Of a DNA stretch of 63,127 nt, positions 6,210 through 14,924 are shown piece by piece. The notes under the pieces are model-generated. The model made no database searches. It saw nothing but the letters and a program-made list of their open reading frames with translations, and had not been told where the DNA came from. Source of the DNA: an uncultured bacterium. Its GTDB lineage: Bacteria > Armatimonadota > JACIXR01. The first letter of the stretch is position 1. Each line of letters begins with the position of its first letter. The DNA lies in NCBI GenBank assembly GCA_938041455.1, contig CALITO010000037.1, positions 1 to 63,127 of the forward strand, in the 5' to 3' direction. The position numbers were made by a program, and so were the translations under genes.

Positions 6210-8095
6210 TTTCCCTTAGTGGGCGGGCGCTTTCCTTCCCTTCCGCCCTATGTAAGGAATGGCTCCTAACAAATGGGAAGGGTGGCTTTGTATCTTCTAC
6301 AATCTTGGGGGTGAATACTCGCCGTTATCACGGCTTCTTCATAGCTCCCTCTGAGGATAGGAAACTTATAATGGCGAAGTTAGAGGAAGAAATATTGATA
6401 GAAAACAAGAAATTCCCCCTCTCCTCAAACATCTATAAGGAAGTGGTCCATCCCCAAGGTTACAAAAATCTCCAAAGCTTTCGCTATACAGGATGGTCTG
6501 TGGAGTGGATTTACCAGATAGGCGGGGTTGTCATAAGCAAAAAAATCATCTTCCCAAAAGGCAAGGATGCTTTGGTCGTCTTTTACGAAGTTTTAAGAGC
6601 GGAATCACCCTTTAAATTGAGAATACTTCCCCTTCTTAACTGCCGTTCCTATCATTGCTTAACAAAGCACAATGACAATTGGTCCGCAAGGGTGGAAGGA
6701 AATGTGGTGGAAATAGTTTCTCCCTGTAAGTTTTATCTCCTCTGCGATAGGGGAACATTCAAGGAGACAGGATATTGGTATTACGATATGACATATCCGA
6801 AGGAAAAGGAGAGGGGGCTTGATTATACAGAGGACCATTTCAATATAGGAGCCTTTGAAGTGGAACTTAAAACAGGCGAGAAAGTGAGCTTCATTTGTTC
6901 AACAGAGCGGTTCAGAGAGACTGGGGATGAACTGCTTTCTAAAGAGGAAGGAAGGGCAAAGCGGCTTCTAAGCAAAGGGGAAATAGGTGATAAGGAATGG
7001 GAGATACTCCTTTTATCGGCTGATTCCTTTTTCGTAGAATGGCAGGGGCGCAAAAGCATTATAGCAGGCTATCCTTGGTTCACCGATTGGGGAAGAGACG
7101 CGATGATCTCCCTTCCCGGTTTATGTCTACCCACGGGTAGAAGGGAGGAAGGAAAGGAGATAATACTCACTTACTTAGGCTATCTCAAAGGTGGTTTGAT
7201 ACCAAATGCCTTTTTGGAAAGAGAAACACTTTACAATAGTGTGGATGGAGCACTTTGGTTGTTCTGGGCTGTCTACCAGTTTCTTAAAGAAAAATGGGAA
7301 CAAACTTTCGCCCAAGAGGTTTTCCCTTATCTTATCCAAATTATTGAAGCCTTTAAATGGGGTAAAGCAGAAAGAGTGCGCATTGAAAGAGACGGATTAA
7401 TTTGGGCGGGAGATGAAGATGTATGTATGACATGGATGGATGCGAAGGTGGCTGGGAAACCTGTTATAACAAGATATGGGAAAACTGTGGAAGTGAACGC
7501 TTTATGGGTTTTTGCTCTTAGTTTTTTGAAGGAATTAGCCCTTAAATTAAGGAAAAATTTTCCTTACGAGGATTTGCTTAATTCCGCGAAGGAAAACTTC
7601 TCGCAGGAATTCTATGCTCCTAAAGGATTGTATGATGTTGTCAGGGGAGGGGAAAAGGACGAAAGCATTCGTCCCAATCAAGTAATTGCTGGAGCTTTGC
7701 CTTATGTCCCTATATCCCAAACTAAAAGAGAGGAGATCGCCCAGCTTGCTCTGGAGGAGCTTTATATTCCCCTCGGATTAAGAAGTTTGGGAAGGAGCGA
7801 TAGGAGATATAAAGGGTGCTATAAAGGAGGGGTAGAGGAGCGAGACAGTGCCTATCATCAGGGTACCGCTTGGCCATATCTGATAGGTTTTTTGTGGGAA
7901 CTGTTAAGAAATAAAGGAGAAGGGAAATTGGGATGGCTTGTTGAACCGTTTCTTGGACACCTTTGGGAAGCTGGGTTGGGCACCATCTCGGAGATATTTG
8001 ATGGTGATTACCCCTGGACACCAAGGGGATGTATAAGCCAAGCTTGGAGCGTGGGCGAGGTTCTAAGGCTCATATGGGAAATGAGCAAGAGTTAA
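6206..8095 (+). CDS. Glycogen debranching enzyme (amylo-alpha-1,6-glucosidase, GH133-like)
   Basis: Removes alpha-1,6-linked glucose stubs from glycogen or maltodextrins in the cytoplasm. The N-terminal domain has the GDE_N signature EWLLTNGKGGFVSSTILG and NTRRYHGFF; the (alpha/alpha)6 catalytic domain has YPWFTDWGRDAMISLPGL near residue 290 and ends with the family block YHQGTAWPYLIG and EIFDGDYPWTPRGC. Length (629) is usual. The GTG start overlaps the kinase stop (four-base overlap), implying coupled translation. It converges on hisB, separated by eight bases. Confidence 0.9.
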   Translation: MISLSGRALSFPSALCKEWLLTNGKGGFVSSTILGVNTRRYHGFFIAPSEDRKLIMAKLEEEILIENKKFPLSSNIYKEVVHPQGYKNLQSFRYTGWSVEWIYQIGGVVISKKIIFPKGKDALVVFYEVLRAESPFKLRILPLLNCRSYHCLTKHNDNWSARVEGNVVEIVSPCKFYLLCDRGTFKETGYWYYDMTYPKEKERGLDYTEDHFNIGAFEVELKTGEKVSFICSTERFRETGDELLSKEEGRAKRLLSKGEIGDKEWEILLLSADSFFVEWQGRKSIIAGYPWFTDWGRDAMISLPGLCLPTGRREEGKEIILTYLGYLKGGLIPNAFLERETLYNSVDGALWLFWAVYQFLKEKWEQTFAQEVFPYLIQIIEAFKWGKAERVRIERDGLIWAGDEDVCMTWMDAKVAGKPVITRYGKTVEVNALWVFALSFLKELALKLRKNFPYEDLLNSAKENFSQEFYAPKGLYDVVRGGEKDESIRPNQVIAGALPYVPISQTKREEIAQLALEELYIPLGLRSLGRSDRRYKGCYKGGVEERDSAYHQGTAWPYLIGFLWELLRNKGEGKLGWLVEPFLGHLWEAGLGTISEIFDGDYPWTPRGCISQAWSVGEVLRLIWEMSKS

Positions 8096-8103
8096 AGGGC
8101 TAA

Positions 8104-8682
8104 TTAGATAACTCCTTTTGTAGAGGGGATATCCTCTCTTTCAATTTTAACTGCTTCTTTCAAGGCGAGGGCAAAGGCTTTGAAAGATGCTTCAATTATG
8201 TGGTGTAAATTGTCGCCGGAGAGCAACTGTAGATGAAGGGTTATCCTCGCATTATGGGCCAGTTGGCGGAAGAACTCTTCTACCGTCTCCGTTTCAAACT
8301 GTCCAAGGTGGGATTTCTTAAGGGAAAAATCCTTCCAGAATCCGCCCCTTCCTGAAACATCAATAACTGCCAGAACAAGTGCCTCATCCATAGGCACGAG
8401 AGCGAAGCCAAATCTTTTAATCCCCTTCTTATCGTCCAACGCCTTTTCTATGGCTGTGCCGAGGCAAATTGCTATATCCTCTACAGTATGATGTTGGTCC
8501 ACATAGAGGTCTCCCTCTGCTTTAACATAAAGGTCGAACGAGGAATGTTTAGCGAAGGTTGTCAGCATATGATCCAAGAAGCCGATGCCAGTTGAGATAT
8601 CTGCCCTCCCTTCCCCATCTAGTTCAAGCTTTATATGGATATTTGTCTCCTTCGTCTGGCGTTGCACTTCCGCAGTCCTCAT
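8104..8682 (-). CDS. hisB: Imidazoleglycerol-phosphate dehydratase
   Basis: Dehydrates imidazole-glycerol phosphate to imidazole-acetol phosphate, histidine pathway step 6. 192 residues, the monofunctional size. Metal-binding motifs DQHHTVEDIAICLG and HHIIEASFKAFALALKEA are intact, as are GIGFLDHML and PMDEALVLAVIDVSGR. The start overlaps the stop of the HAD gene by four bases. Third gene of the hisD-HAD-hisB operon. Confidence 0.95.
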   Translation of the reverse strand: MRTAEVQRQTKETNIHIKLELDGEGRADISTGIGFLDHMLTTFAKHSSFDLYVKAEGDLYVDQHHTVEDIAICLGTAIEKALDDKKGIKRFGFALVPMDEALVLAVIDVSGRGGFWKDFSLKKSHLGQFETETVEEFFRQLAHNARITLHLQLLSGDNLHHIIEASFKAFALALKEAVKIEREDIPSTKGVI

Positions 8683-9605
8683 ATTCGCTCCTCCTTTAAT
8701 AAATCCATCAATGTTATAGTGATGGGGACGATTATATCTGCTCCCTGCTCTTTAAAAAAACTTTGGTTTTCTTGGTTCACTACGCAAGAAAGAAGCGAGG
8801 GGTCATCAGGTGGCACCGAACGGAGGTCATCGAGAGCGTCCCCTACATAAATTGCTCGCTTTGCCCCCATCCTATTCGCTAACTCCTTCAGCCTCTTCCT
8901 ATCCGGTTTGTTCAAACCGTCGTCAGCGGTTATTATGAACTGCTGGGGGATAAACGAGGAGAAACCCGTCATCCGAAGGGCGAGCGTTGTTTCTCCTGCC
9001 GTCCTACCTGTGAAAAGTCCTATTTTATTTATAAAGGGAGGAATGTTCTCGGGTCTTAAAAGAACTACCTCCTTTTTATAAAGTCCCTCCCAATTAGGGG
9101 AAACGAACTCGGGCTGGAAGTCGTAAACCAGAGGGGTTTCCTTCCCCGCATAAATTTCCTTGAATAAGCGTTCTACCGTTGAGCGGTCGAGCAGGGAGCG
9201 AATTTGAGGGAAGTCGCCGGGGATTTTCTCCTCTAAAATCGCCTCCAACTGTTCTAATCCTCCCCCTCTTTTATATATCTCCTCAGCAAGTTCTTTTAAA
9301 TCCAAAGGGTAGCCGAAGCTGTAGGCAAGGGACATAAGGATGAGGGCAGAGGTTACATCCCAGTCATTGTTGAAACCTCCTGCCATCTTCAAGAACTTTA
9401 TGTGCTTTTTACGAGGGACGAAGGGGCTGGTTAGTGAATTGAGAGCGAGGTATCTCTTCGTAGTTAGGAGAATCGCATCCCAGAATGAGCGATGCACATC
9501 CAAGAGAACACCATCAACATCGAAAACGAGGGCGTCAACCTCCTTTAAAAGAGGTTGAACTGTGGGCTTTATGTATACCCTGTTTTTAAGCTCTGCTTCT
9601 TTCAT
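8679..9605 (-). CDS. HAD-family phosphatase in the his operon; candidate histidinol-phosphatase
   Basis: 308-residue HAD hydrolase: motif I VDALVFDVDGVLLDV (near residue 25), the later Thr motif in NKIGLFTGRTAGET, Lys in LNKPDRKRL, and motif IV AIYVGDALDDLRSV. Between motif I and the Thr motif is an unusually long cap (~150 residues). It sits between hisD and hisB, overlapping hisD by 20 bp and hisB by 4 bp. The pathway needs histidinol-phosphatase between HisC and HisD, and no HisN or PHP-type HisK is seen here, so that role is a reasonable inference but not shown by sequence. The start ATG 9605 lies inside hisD; a later start is possible. Confidence 0.75.
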   Translation of the reverse strand: MKEAELKNRVYIKPTVQPLLKEVDALVFDVDGVLLDVHRSFWDAILLTTKRYLALNSLTSPFVPRKKHIKFLKMAGGFNNDWDVTSALILMSLAYSFGYPLDLKELAEEIYKRGGGLEQLEAILEEKIPGDFPQIRSLLDRSTVERLFKEIYAGKETPLVYDFQPEFVSPNWEGLYKKEVVLLRPENIPPFINKIGLFTGRTAGETTLALRMTGFSSFIPQQFIITADDGLNKPDRKRLKELANRMGAKRAIYVGDALDDLRSVPPDDPSLLSCVVNQENQSFFKEQGADIIVPITITLMDLLKEERI

Positions 9606-10896
9606 CTTCTTCCAATGCTTCCAATCTTTTGGATATTGAATGGCTATGGGCTAACAAGCCCTCGCTTTCCGCGAGGCGCATAGCAGGTTCGCCATCCCTT
9701 TTAAGTCTTTGAGGGGTGTAGGAAATGAGGGATGTCCGTTTAAGGAAATCCTCCACGGAAAGGGGGGAGAAAAAGCGAGCTGTTCCGCCGGTTGGCAAAG
9801 TGTGGCTTGGACCGGCTATATAATCCCCAATAGCGGTAGGAGAATACTCACCCACAAATATAGCGCCTGCGTTCCTTATAAACTGCACTATTTCCTCTCC
9901 GTTCTCCATCATTATCTCTAAATGCTCGGGAGCGAAGTCGTTGACAAAATCAATCGCCGATTCCAGCGAATCGGCGATTATCACAAAGCCCCTCTCTTCC
10001 AAACTCTGTTCTATTATTTCCCTTCTCCCCATAGAGGGGAGGAGGGCGTTTATTTCCCTATTAACCGCTTCCGCAAGCTTCGAGGACAAGGTAATTAGGA
10101 CAGACCAGGCAAGAGGGTCGTGCTCGGCTTGAGCGAGTAAATCAGAAGCGATAAAAGTGGGGTTTGCCTTTTCATCGGCGAGGATGAGAACTTCACTTGG
10201 ACCGGTGATGCCCTCGATTGAAACATAACCAAATACCTCTCTCTTCGCCCCAGCTACTATCGCCCCTCCTGGACCCACGATTTTATCCACTTTGGGAATA
10301 GTCTCCGTCCCGAAAGACATGGCAGCAATGGCCTGGGCACCTCCCGCTCTAAATATCCTCCTTATCCCAAGTTCATTAGCAGTTACAAGTATCAGAGGGT
10401 GAATCTCTCCGTTAGCCCGAGGAGGAGAGCAAAGGATTATCTCCCTTACCCCTGCTACCTGTGCTGGGATAGCGGTCATCAGCAGTGTGGAAGGGTAGGG
10501 GGCTTTTCCTCCCGGGATGTAAATACCCACCCTTTCAATTGGGCGGATTAGACTGGCGAGTTTGGTCCCATCGGGAAAGTTCAAAATGGTCTCTTTTAAA
10601 TTCCTAAAACAGGCTTTATGGAACCTTTGGATATTCCTCATAGCCCTATCAATTGCTCTTGTGAACTCCTTGCTCGCTTTTTCGTAAGCGGATTTAACAT
10701 CTTCCTCTGAGACGGTAAGGGAAGAAACAAGGGGAGAATCGAAGCGCTGAACGAAGGAGAGGAGAGCGGAATCGCCACCTTCTTTTACCTTCAGGATGAT
10801 ATCTCTTATCAGAGCAAGGGTTGATTCCTCAAAAGGCGGGCGATTAAGGATATTATCTATCTCCCTTTTATCTTTGGATAGCCTGAGGATCCTCAC
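9586..10896 (-). CDS. hisD: Histidinol dehydrogenase
   Basis: Zn-dependent, NAD-linked oxidation of L-histidinol to L-histidine, final pathway step. 436 residues. Signatures: VGIYIPGGKAPYPSTLLM, GPGGAIVAGAKREVFG, and the Zn/His region QAEHDPLAWSVL, followed by NDFAPEHLEIM with the catalytic Glu-His pair; C-terminal GPSHTLPTGGTARF. Start is GTG at 10896. There is no convincing Shine-Dalgarno and the -10 box lies eight bases upstream, so the mRNA may be leaderless. First gene of the his operon; the other his genes are not in the window. Confidence 0.95.
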   Translation of the reverse strand: MRILRLSKDKREIDNILNRPPFEESTLALIRDIILKVKEGGDSALLSFVQRFDSPLVSSLTVSEEDVKSAYEKASKEFTRAIDRAMRNIQRFHKACFRNLKETILNFPDGTKLASLIRPIERVGIYIPGGKAPYPSTLLMTAIPAQVAGVREIILCSPPRANGEIHPLILVTANELGIRRIFRAGGAQAIAAMSFGTETIPKVDKIVGPGGAIVAGAKREVFGYVSIEGITGPSEVLILADEKANPTFIASDLLAQAEHDPLAWSVLITLSSKLAEAVNREINALLPSMGRREIIEQSLEERGFVIIADSLESAIDFVNDFAPEHLEIMMENGEEIVQFIRNAGAIFVGEYSPTAIGDYIAGPSHTLPTGGTARFFSPLSVEDFLKRTSLISYTPQRLKRDGEPAMRLAESEGLLAHSHSISKRLEALEEDERSRA

Positions 10897-10904
10897 AACT
10901 TATA

Positions 10905-10932
10905 AATATAATTGTTTTGATAAATAATTCAA
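10905..10932 (-). promoter_or_regulatory. Promoter of hisD, with -35 inside an IS-end-like repeat
   Basis: Minus strand: TTGAAT (10927-10932), 16 bp, TATATT (10905-10910), then eight bases to GTG 10896. Confidence 0.45.
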
Positions 10933-10940
10933 CAAAAACC
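10911..10940. repeat. Solo IS-terminus-like palindrome
   Basis: Reads ATTGTTTTGATAAATAATT then CAACAAAAACC: an imperfect inverted repeat of the GGTTTTGTTGAATAATT terminus found at 745. It supplies the -35 box of hisD. Confidence 0.4.
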
Positions 10941-10956
10941 AGTTTACCTCCCTACA

Positions 10957-12066
10957 CTAAAACCTGTCGGGAATGGAAAGATGGGGGAATCCCTTGGGGA
11001 ATAGTCTCCTAAGAAGAGGAATACCTTGGGAATTGTTCAAGTGGACATCCTCGTCAAGGAGAATGTCGTCTACACTCCGATATCCCATAATCAATTGCAT
11101 TAATTTATTTTGAGGTATCGTCAATACCCAAGTAGAGTTGTCAAGGTTTGGGGAAATGAAGAGCATATCCTCTTGGATATTCATAGATATCTCCCCGATG
11201 TCGGTGCGTATAGCGAGCTTACCCCCAAGGTTATTGCCCAACAGGCGGTTCCTCAAGGTTCCCTGGATTTTTGAGAAGAGCGTCTCCAAGTTGACTATGC
11301 GCCCCATCCCGTCCCTATTAAAGGGAAATTCTATGGTCAACTTGAGGTCGTAGCGCTGGCAGAACTCCATAAAGGGGTCATCCGGGGGAAGCGAGAGATG
11401 GATGATAGGGCTGTTTCTTTCCTCTGCAAAAAACTTGATTTGAGTAAGGAGGGAGGAAAAGAGCTCGGAAGAAGGCTCATTATATCCCACCTCTATGATG
11501 ACGAAGGGTTTGTCCTTCTCATCAGCAACTATATAACCTACCACCTCCTCGCCATCCAGGATTACATAGGCAATGGCTTTAGATGACCAACCGCTCCCGT
11601 GGGTGAAGGTTTCCCACTCCTGAGGGGAACGCACAAGTGTACCAGTTCTCGTGGCGTTGTTGTGGTTATAGATATGAAGTAGAGGTCCCCTGAATTTTGG
11701 CCCGAAAGGTTCCGCTTTGAAGCGGGATTGAAAGGAGGGCAAATGCTCTGTTTCCAACTGGGCAGTGTAGTAAGGAAGCACCGTGGCGTAGCCAAAACGA
11801 TGATAAAAGTTGGGTATACCGAAAAGGAGAGAGACATCGTAGCCCTCTTCTCTCATAAACTCCAAAGAATAATTTAATACTCTGCTGGCATATCCTTTGA
11901 GCCGGTGTTTTTCCTCCGTCCAAACACCCGCTATGCCCCCCATCCTTACAATCGAGGAACCTATACGCATCTTGTAATCTATCACCCATAAGTGGCTAAC
12001 CGGTTCACCCCCCACGAAAAGGGTTAGCTTCGTGGCTCTTTCCTGCCTCGCCTTCTTAATCTCCAT
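10957..12066 (-). CDS. Eis-like GNAT N-acetyltransferase
   Basis: 369 residues with the tripartite layout of Eis-type acyltransferases: an N-terminal GNAT domain with acetyl-CoA motif A (GGIAGVWTEEKHRLKGYASR, residues ~43-62) and FGIPNFYHRFGYA, a second GNAT-like domain (~150-260), and a C-terminal sterol-carrier-like domain ending LFPKGFPHLSIPDRF. Eis relatives acetylate amines such as aminoglycosides or protein lysines; the substrate here is unknown. It lies six bases downstream of the GH38 gene, in one operon, suggesting a role with glycan or amino-sugar metabolism, which is inference only. Confidence 0.8.
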   Translation of the reverse strand: MEIKKARQERATKLTLFVGGEPVSHLWVIDYKMRIGSSIVRMGGIAGVWTEEKHRLKGYASRVLNYSLEFMREEGYDVSLLFGIPNFYHRFGYATVLPYYTAQLETEHLPSFQSRFKAEPFGPKFRGPLLHIYNHNNATRTGTLVRSPQEWETFTHGSGWSSKAIAYVILDGEEVVGYIVADEKDKPFVIIEVGYNEPSSELFSSLLTQIKFFAEERNSPIIHLSLPPDDPFMEFCQRYDLKLTIEFPFNRDGMGRIVNLETLFSKIQGTLRNRLLGNNLGGKLAIRTDIGEISMNIQEDMLFISPNLDNSTWVLTIPQNKLMQLIMGYRSVDDILLDEDVHLNNSQGIPLLRRLFPKGFPHLSIPDRF

Positions 12067-12072
12067 AAAAGT

Positions 12073-14430
12073 TCACACCTCCAATAAGTTGGTCTCCTCC
12101 CATTGCAGGGAAGGCAAGCATAGTTTTAATGTCTTTATTTCAGATGGAGCAAACGTCCCTTCCCATTCGCTAGATGGGAAACCCAATTTGAGACTTGCGG
12201 AAGTTTCCTTCCCTTCCGCTTCCCAGAGGCGAAATATGATTGCCTCTTCCTCTTCTGCTAATTTAAGAGCCGATAATATCACATTAGAAGGCAAAATTTC
12301 TAAAAGAGAAAGACGATTTGGCAGGTCACCTTCATGGGGATGTTCTATCATATAATAAAGAGGGGAATTGAACTCTTCCGCTTTATGAACGACTTTCCCT
12401 TCTTTCCAATCTCCCTTGTGAGGGTAGATACGATAGGAGAAGTAATGGAGGCCCTGGTCCATATAAAGATATTCCCTCTCTTTTTCTAACTGGCGGGGAA
12501 TATGATGGGCGTAGACAGGGCTTCGGATTACGCTGAGGCGCATCTCCCCTCCATAGACATCTCCGCCATATTTTGAGTCGTTGATAAAGGCTACCCCATA
12601 ACTCCCGTCTTTCCTATCTATGTTCATCCATTGGGAGAGAGGTTCCTCTTCGCCCGTTTGCTCCCTTACTATAAACCCGTAGGGAATGGAGAAAGTAGCC
12701 TGGGAATCCTCCCAAGTTGTAGGAAGTGATATCTTTAACATCTTATGCTTCTCGTTCCAAAGAAGCTTAACTTGGACATCAAGGAAGGGAAGCCCCTTAT
12801 AAAGGACGAAATCCTGCCATAAAGTGCTATCTCCATATCTGCTTTTTATCCTAAATTTCCACCTTATAGGTCCTGTTTCAATCCACTTATGCTCCACTGC
12901 TTGGAATCTACCAAGGATGTTGCGGAAGCAATCCACATTATGTCCCCAAGCGTCCCCAGGGTCATCCATTACTAAGGGCACAAGGGCAGGATACTTCAAA
13001 GGCTCAACATTGTTCAACTTATCTTTGAAAAGGGAAATATAGCCCTCTCCATCGAATTCAACACATAGTATCTCGTTTTCCATTTTTGGGGAAGGATGGT
13101 ATTCTGCCTCAGAGGGAAGGAGTTCATATACTGCATAACCAAGAGGGGGAACTTCGGCAAGAAACAAGAAGCGACGCATCCCTGTCAGGCTGAAGGATTG
13201 TATCTCCTGCGCCTCTTGGCTCTCTCCCCAGGGTGAGATAACCTTAAGGGAATTCGCATTCCATCCCGAAAGCTCCACTTCAATCCCCTCTATCCGCCGC
13301 CAGGAGGAGACATTAAAGACCACGACCGATTGCCCCTCCACCTTTGTCTTCCTCGCTATGCTCTGCATAGCATAATGGGCGAACTTATCGGCTGTGTAGA
13401 GGGAGCTTGCCAAGCTGTTTTTAGCATCCTCATAGGCGGGAGGAATGCTTGAGCCCGCGAGTATGTCGTGGAATTGGCAGAATAAAAGGTTCTCCCAAGC
13501 TTTCCGGAATTCGTCCTTTGGATAGGGCTTCTGTGTGAGAATATAAGATAAAGTGGCAAGCTTCTCTCCCCCGAGGAGAGCGTTCTCAACCCTTCTGTTA
13601 AGGGTTTTTATCACGCTACAAGATGTATAACAACCTCTTGCATGGTGCTGAAGTTCATCTTCTATTAAGGGGTATTCCTGGGTTTTTACTTTTTGAAAGA
13701 ACTCCTCTGTTGTGGCGAAAAGGAAACGATGGTGGGTAATTTCCTTTCCCATCTTTTCCAGGCTTTTTATGTTTTCCTCGGTAGGACCTCCTCCGTGATC
13801 TCCCTCGCCATAGAAAAACATTGCCCTCTCCAATTTATCCTCTAACTCCTTCAAAAAGCGTTCAACATAGGGTTTTAAATCGTCCGTTCTGGTGGCGTAG
13901 GAAAAGGGAATGCGGTAGGCAATCACTGAGGAACCATCCCTACTTCGCCAGCGGAAAATGTGGGAAGGGAGCTCTTTTTCCTGGGGTGCAGGGCGCATAA
14001 ACACATAGAACTGCATCCCCGATTTAACCAGTATTTGAGGCAAAGAGGCGTTATGCCCGAAGGAATCCGGGTTGTAGCCCACCTTTGCCATTTTGCCGAA
14101 AGTCCTCTTAAAGAAGAGTTGTCCATAAAGGGAATGCCTGACAAAGGATTCACCGCAGGGAATATTGCAATCAGGTTCCACTATCCATCCACCGACGATT
14201 TCCCAGCGTCCTTCCTGGACATACCTCTTGATTCTCTCAAACATCTCCGGTTCGTTTTCCAGGAGCCACTTATAGAAGATAGCAGAGGAAAAGGAGAATT
14301 TGAAGTGGGGATAGCGTTCCATAAGATCCAAAACCGCTTTACAGGTAGCCCTCACCACCTGCATACCCTCAGGCCAGCGCCAGAGCCAAACGGGGTCTAT
14401 GTGGGCGTTCCCTATCAAATATATTTCCAC
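12073..14430 (-). CDS. GH38 alpha-mannosidase (short form)
   Basis: Retaining, Zn-dependent alpha-mannosidase, about 785 residues. The catalytic domain starts at once: IGNAHIDPVWLWRW (Zn-binding His and Asp), EIVGGWIVEPDCNIPCGESF, then the nucleophile D122 in YNPDSFGHNASLPQ, and FCQFHDILAGSSI before the C-terminal beta-sandwich domains. No signal peptide, so probably cytoplasmic. I chose GTG 14430 because AAGGAG lies nine bases upstream and it abuts the conserved first strand; an upstream frame to 14511 would overlap the divergent gene at 14501. Co-transcribed with the Eis-like gene. It differs from the two GH38 enzymes at 41720 and 58892, which have long N-terminal domains. Confidence 0.9.
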   Translation of the reverse strand: MEIYLIGNAHIDPVWLWRWPEGMQVVRATCKAVLDLMERYPHFKFSFSSAIFYKWLLENEPEMFERIKRYVQEGRWEIVGGWIVEPDCNIPCGESFVRHSLYGQLFFKRTFGKMAKVGYNPDSFGHNASLPQILVKSGMQFYVFMRPAPQEKELPSHIFRWRSRDGSSVIAYRIPFSYATRTDDLKPYVERFLKELEDKLERAMFFYGEGDHGGGPTEENIKSLEKMGKEITHHRFLFATTEEFFQKVKTQEYPLIEDELQHHARGCYTSCSVIKTLNRRVENALLGGEKLATLSYILTQKPYPKDEFRKAWENLLFCQFHDILAGSSIPPAYEDAKNSLASSLYTADKFAHYAMQSIARKTKVEGQSVVVFNVSSWRRIEGIEVELSGWNANSLKVISPWGESQEAQEIQSFSLTGMRRFLFLAEVPPLGYAVYELLPSEAEYHPSPKMENEILCVEFDGEGYISLFKDKLNNVEPLKYPALVPLVMDDPGDAWGHNVDCFRNILGRFQAVEHKWIETGPIRWKFRIKSRYGDSTLWQDFVLYKGLPFLDVQVKLLWNEKHKMLKISLPTTWEDSQATFSIPYGFIVREQTGEEEPLSQWMNIDRKDGSYGVAFINDSKYGGDVYGGEMRLSVIRSPVYAHHIPRQLEKEREYLYMDQGLHYFSYRIYPHKGDWKEGKVVHKAEEFNSPLYYMIEHPHEGDLPNRLSLLEILPSNVILSALKLAEEEEAIIFRLWEAEGKETSASLKLGFPSSEWEGTFAPSEIKTLKLCLPSLQWEETNLLEV

Positions 14431-14500
14431 TTTTGCTTGCTCCTTATGGGTTATTTTTTGATATTCTATAGAATAGATTAGAAAGAGGAAAGGAAAACCT

Positions 14501-14815
14501 ATGGCTTTCAAATCAGAAAGAGGGGCATTCCGCTTGTTGCCCTTGATATTGGAGACCTCTGCCCAGCTTGGTGCCTACAAAGTGGAGATAACCCCCGGGG
14601 AAAGGCAGGCGAGAGTTATCGCCTATACAGAGCGGGGAAGCAGGGAATTTATGCGTTTATCGAGGAAGAATTATTCCCTTTTAATTGGGGAAGTGGAGGA
14701 TTACATTGAGCGGGGGATAGAGGAGGTGAGGGTAGGGGAAGCAGTTTTCCGCTTTTCCCTTTCCTTTTTCCCCCTTCGCCGAGGTGACCAAGTGGTGATA
14801 AATTTTCACAAATAG
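14501..14815 (+). CDS. Conserved-looking small protein, function unknown
   Basis: 104 residues, no family recognised. Charged, alternating beta/alpha pattern (KVEITPGERQARVIAYTERG, then VEDYIERGIEEVRVG) and no membrane segment or signal peptide. ATG 14501 follows a purine-rich stretch containing AGAGGAAAGG. It is divergent from the GH38 gene and precedes murJ by 109 bp, which has its own promoters, so the operon relation is unclear. Confidence 0.65.
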   Translation: MAFKSERGAFRLLPLILETSAQLGAYKVEITPGERQARVIAYTERGSREFMRLSRKNYSLLIGEVEDYIERGIEEVRVGEAVFRFSLSFFPLRRGDQVVINFHK

Positions 14816-14852
14816 GCGTATAGTGAAGTCGGGGAAAGGACGAAAGATGATA

Positions 14853-14910
14853 TTGACAAACTCTGTCCTCAAAATACAAAGATTGAATAAGCTTTAAAAA
14901 TTTTTATAAT
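14853..14910 (+). promoter_or_regulatory. Tandem promoters of the murJ-like gene
   Basis: Distal: TTGACA (14853-14858), 16 bp, TACAAA (14875-14880). Proximal: TTGAAT (14883-14888), 16 bp, TATAAT (14905-14910). From the proximal -10 to ATG 14925 there are only 14 bases and no Shine-Dalgarno, so its transcript would have a leader of a few bases at most. Confidence 0.5.
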
Positions 14911-14924
14911 TTTCTTGATTAAAA

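Noticed and set aside
13960-14481. Plus-strand frame of 173 codons inside the first GH38 gene
   Set aside because: It is antisense to conserved GH38 motifs and has no start signals or recognisable domain.
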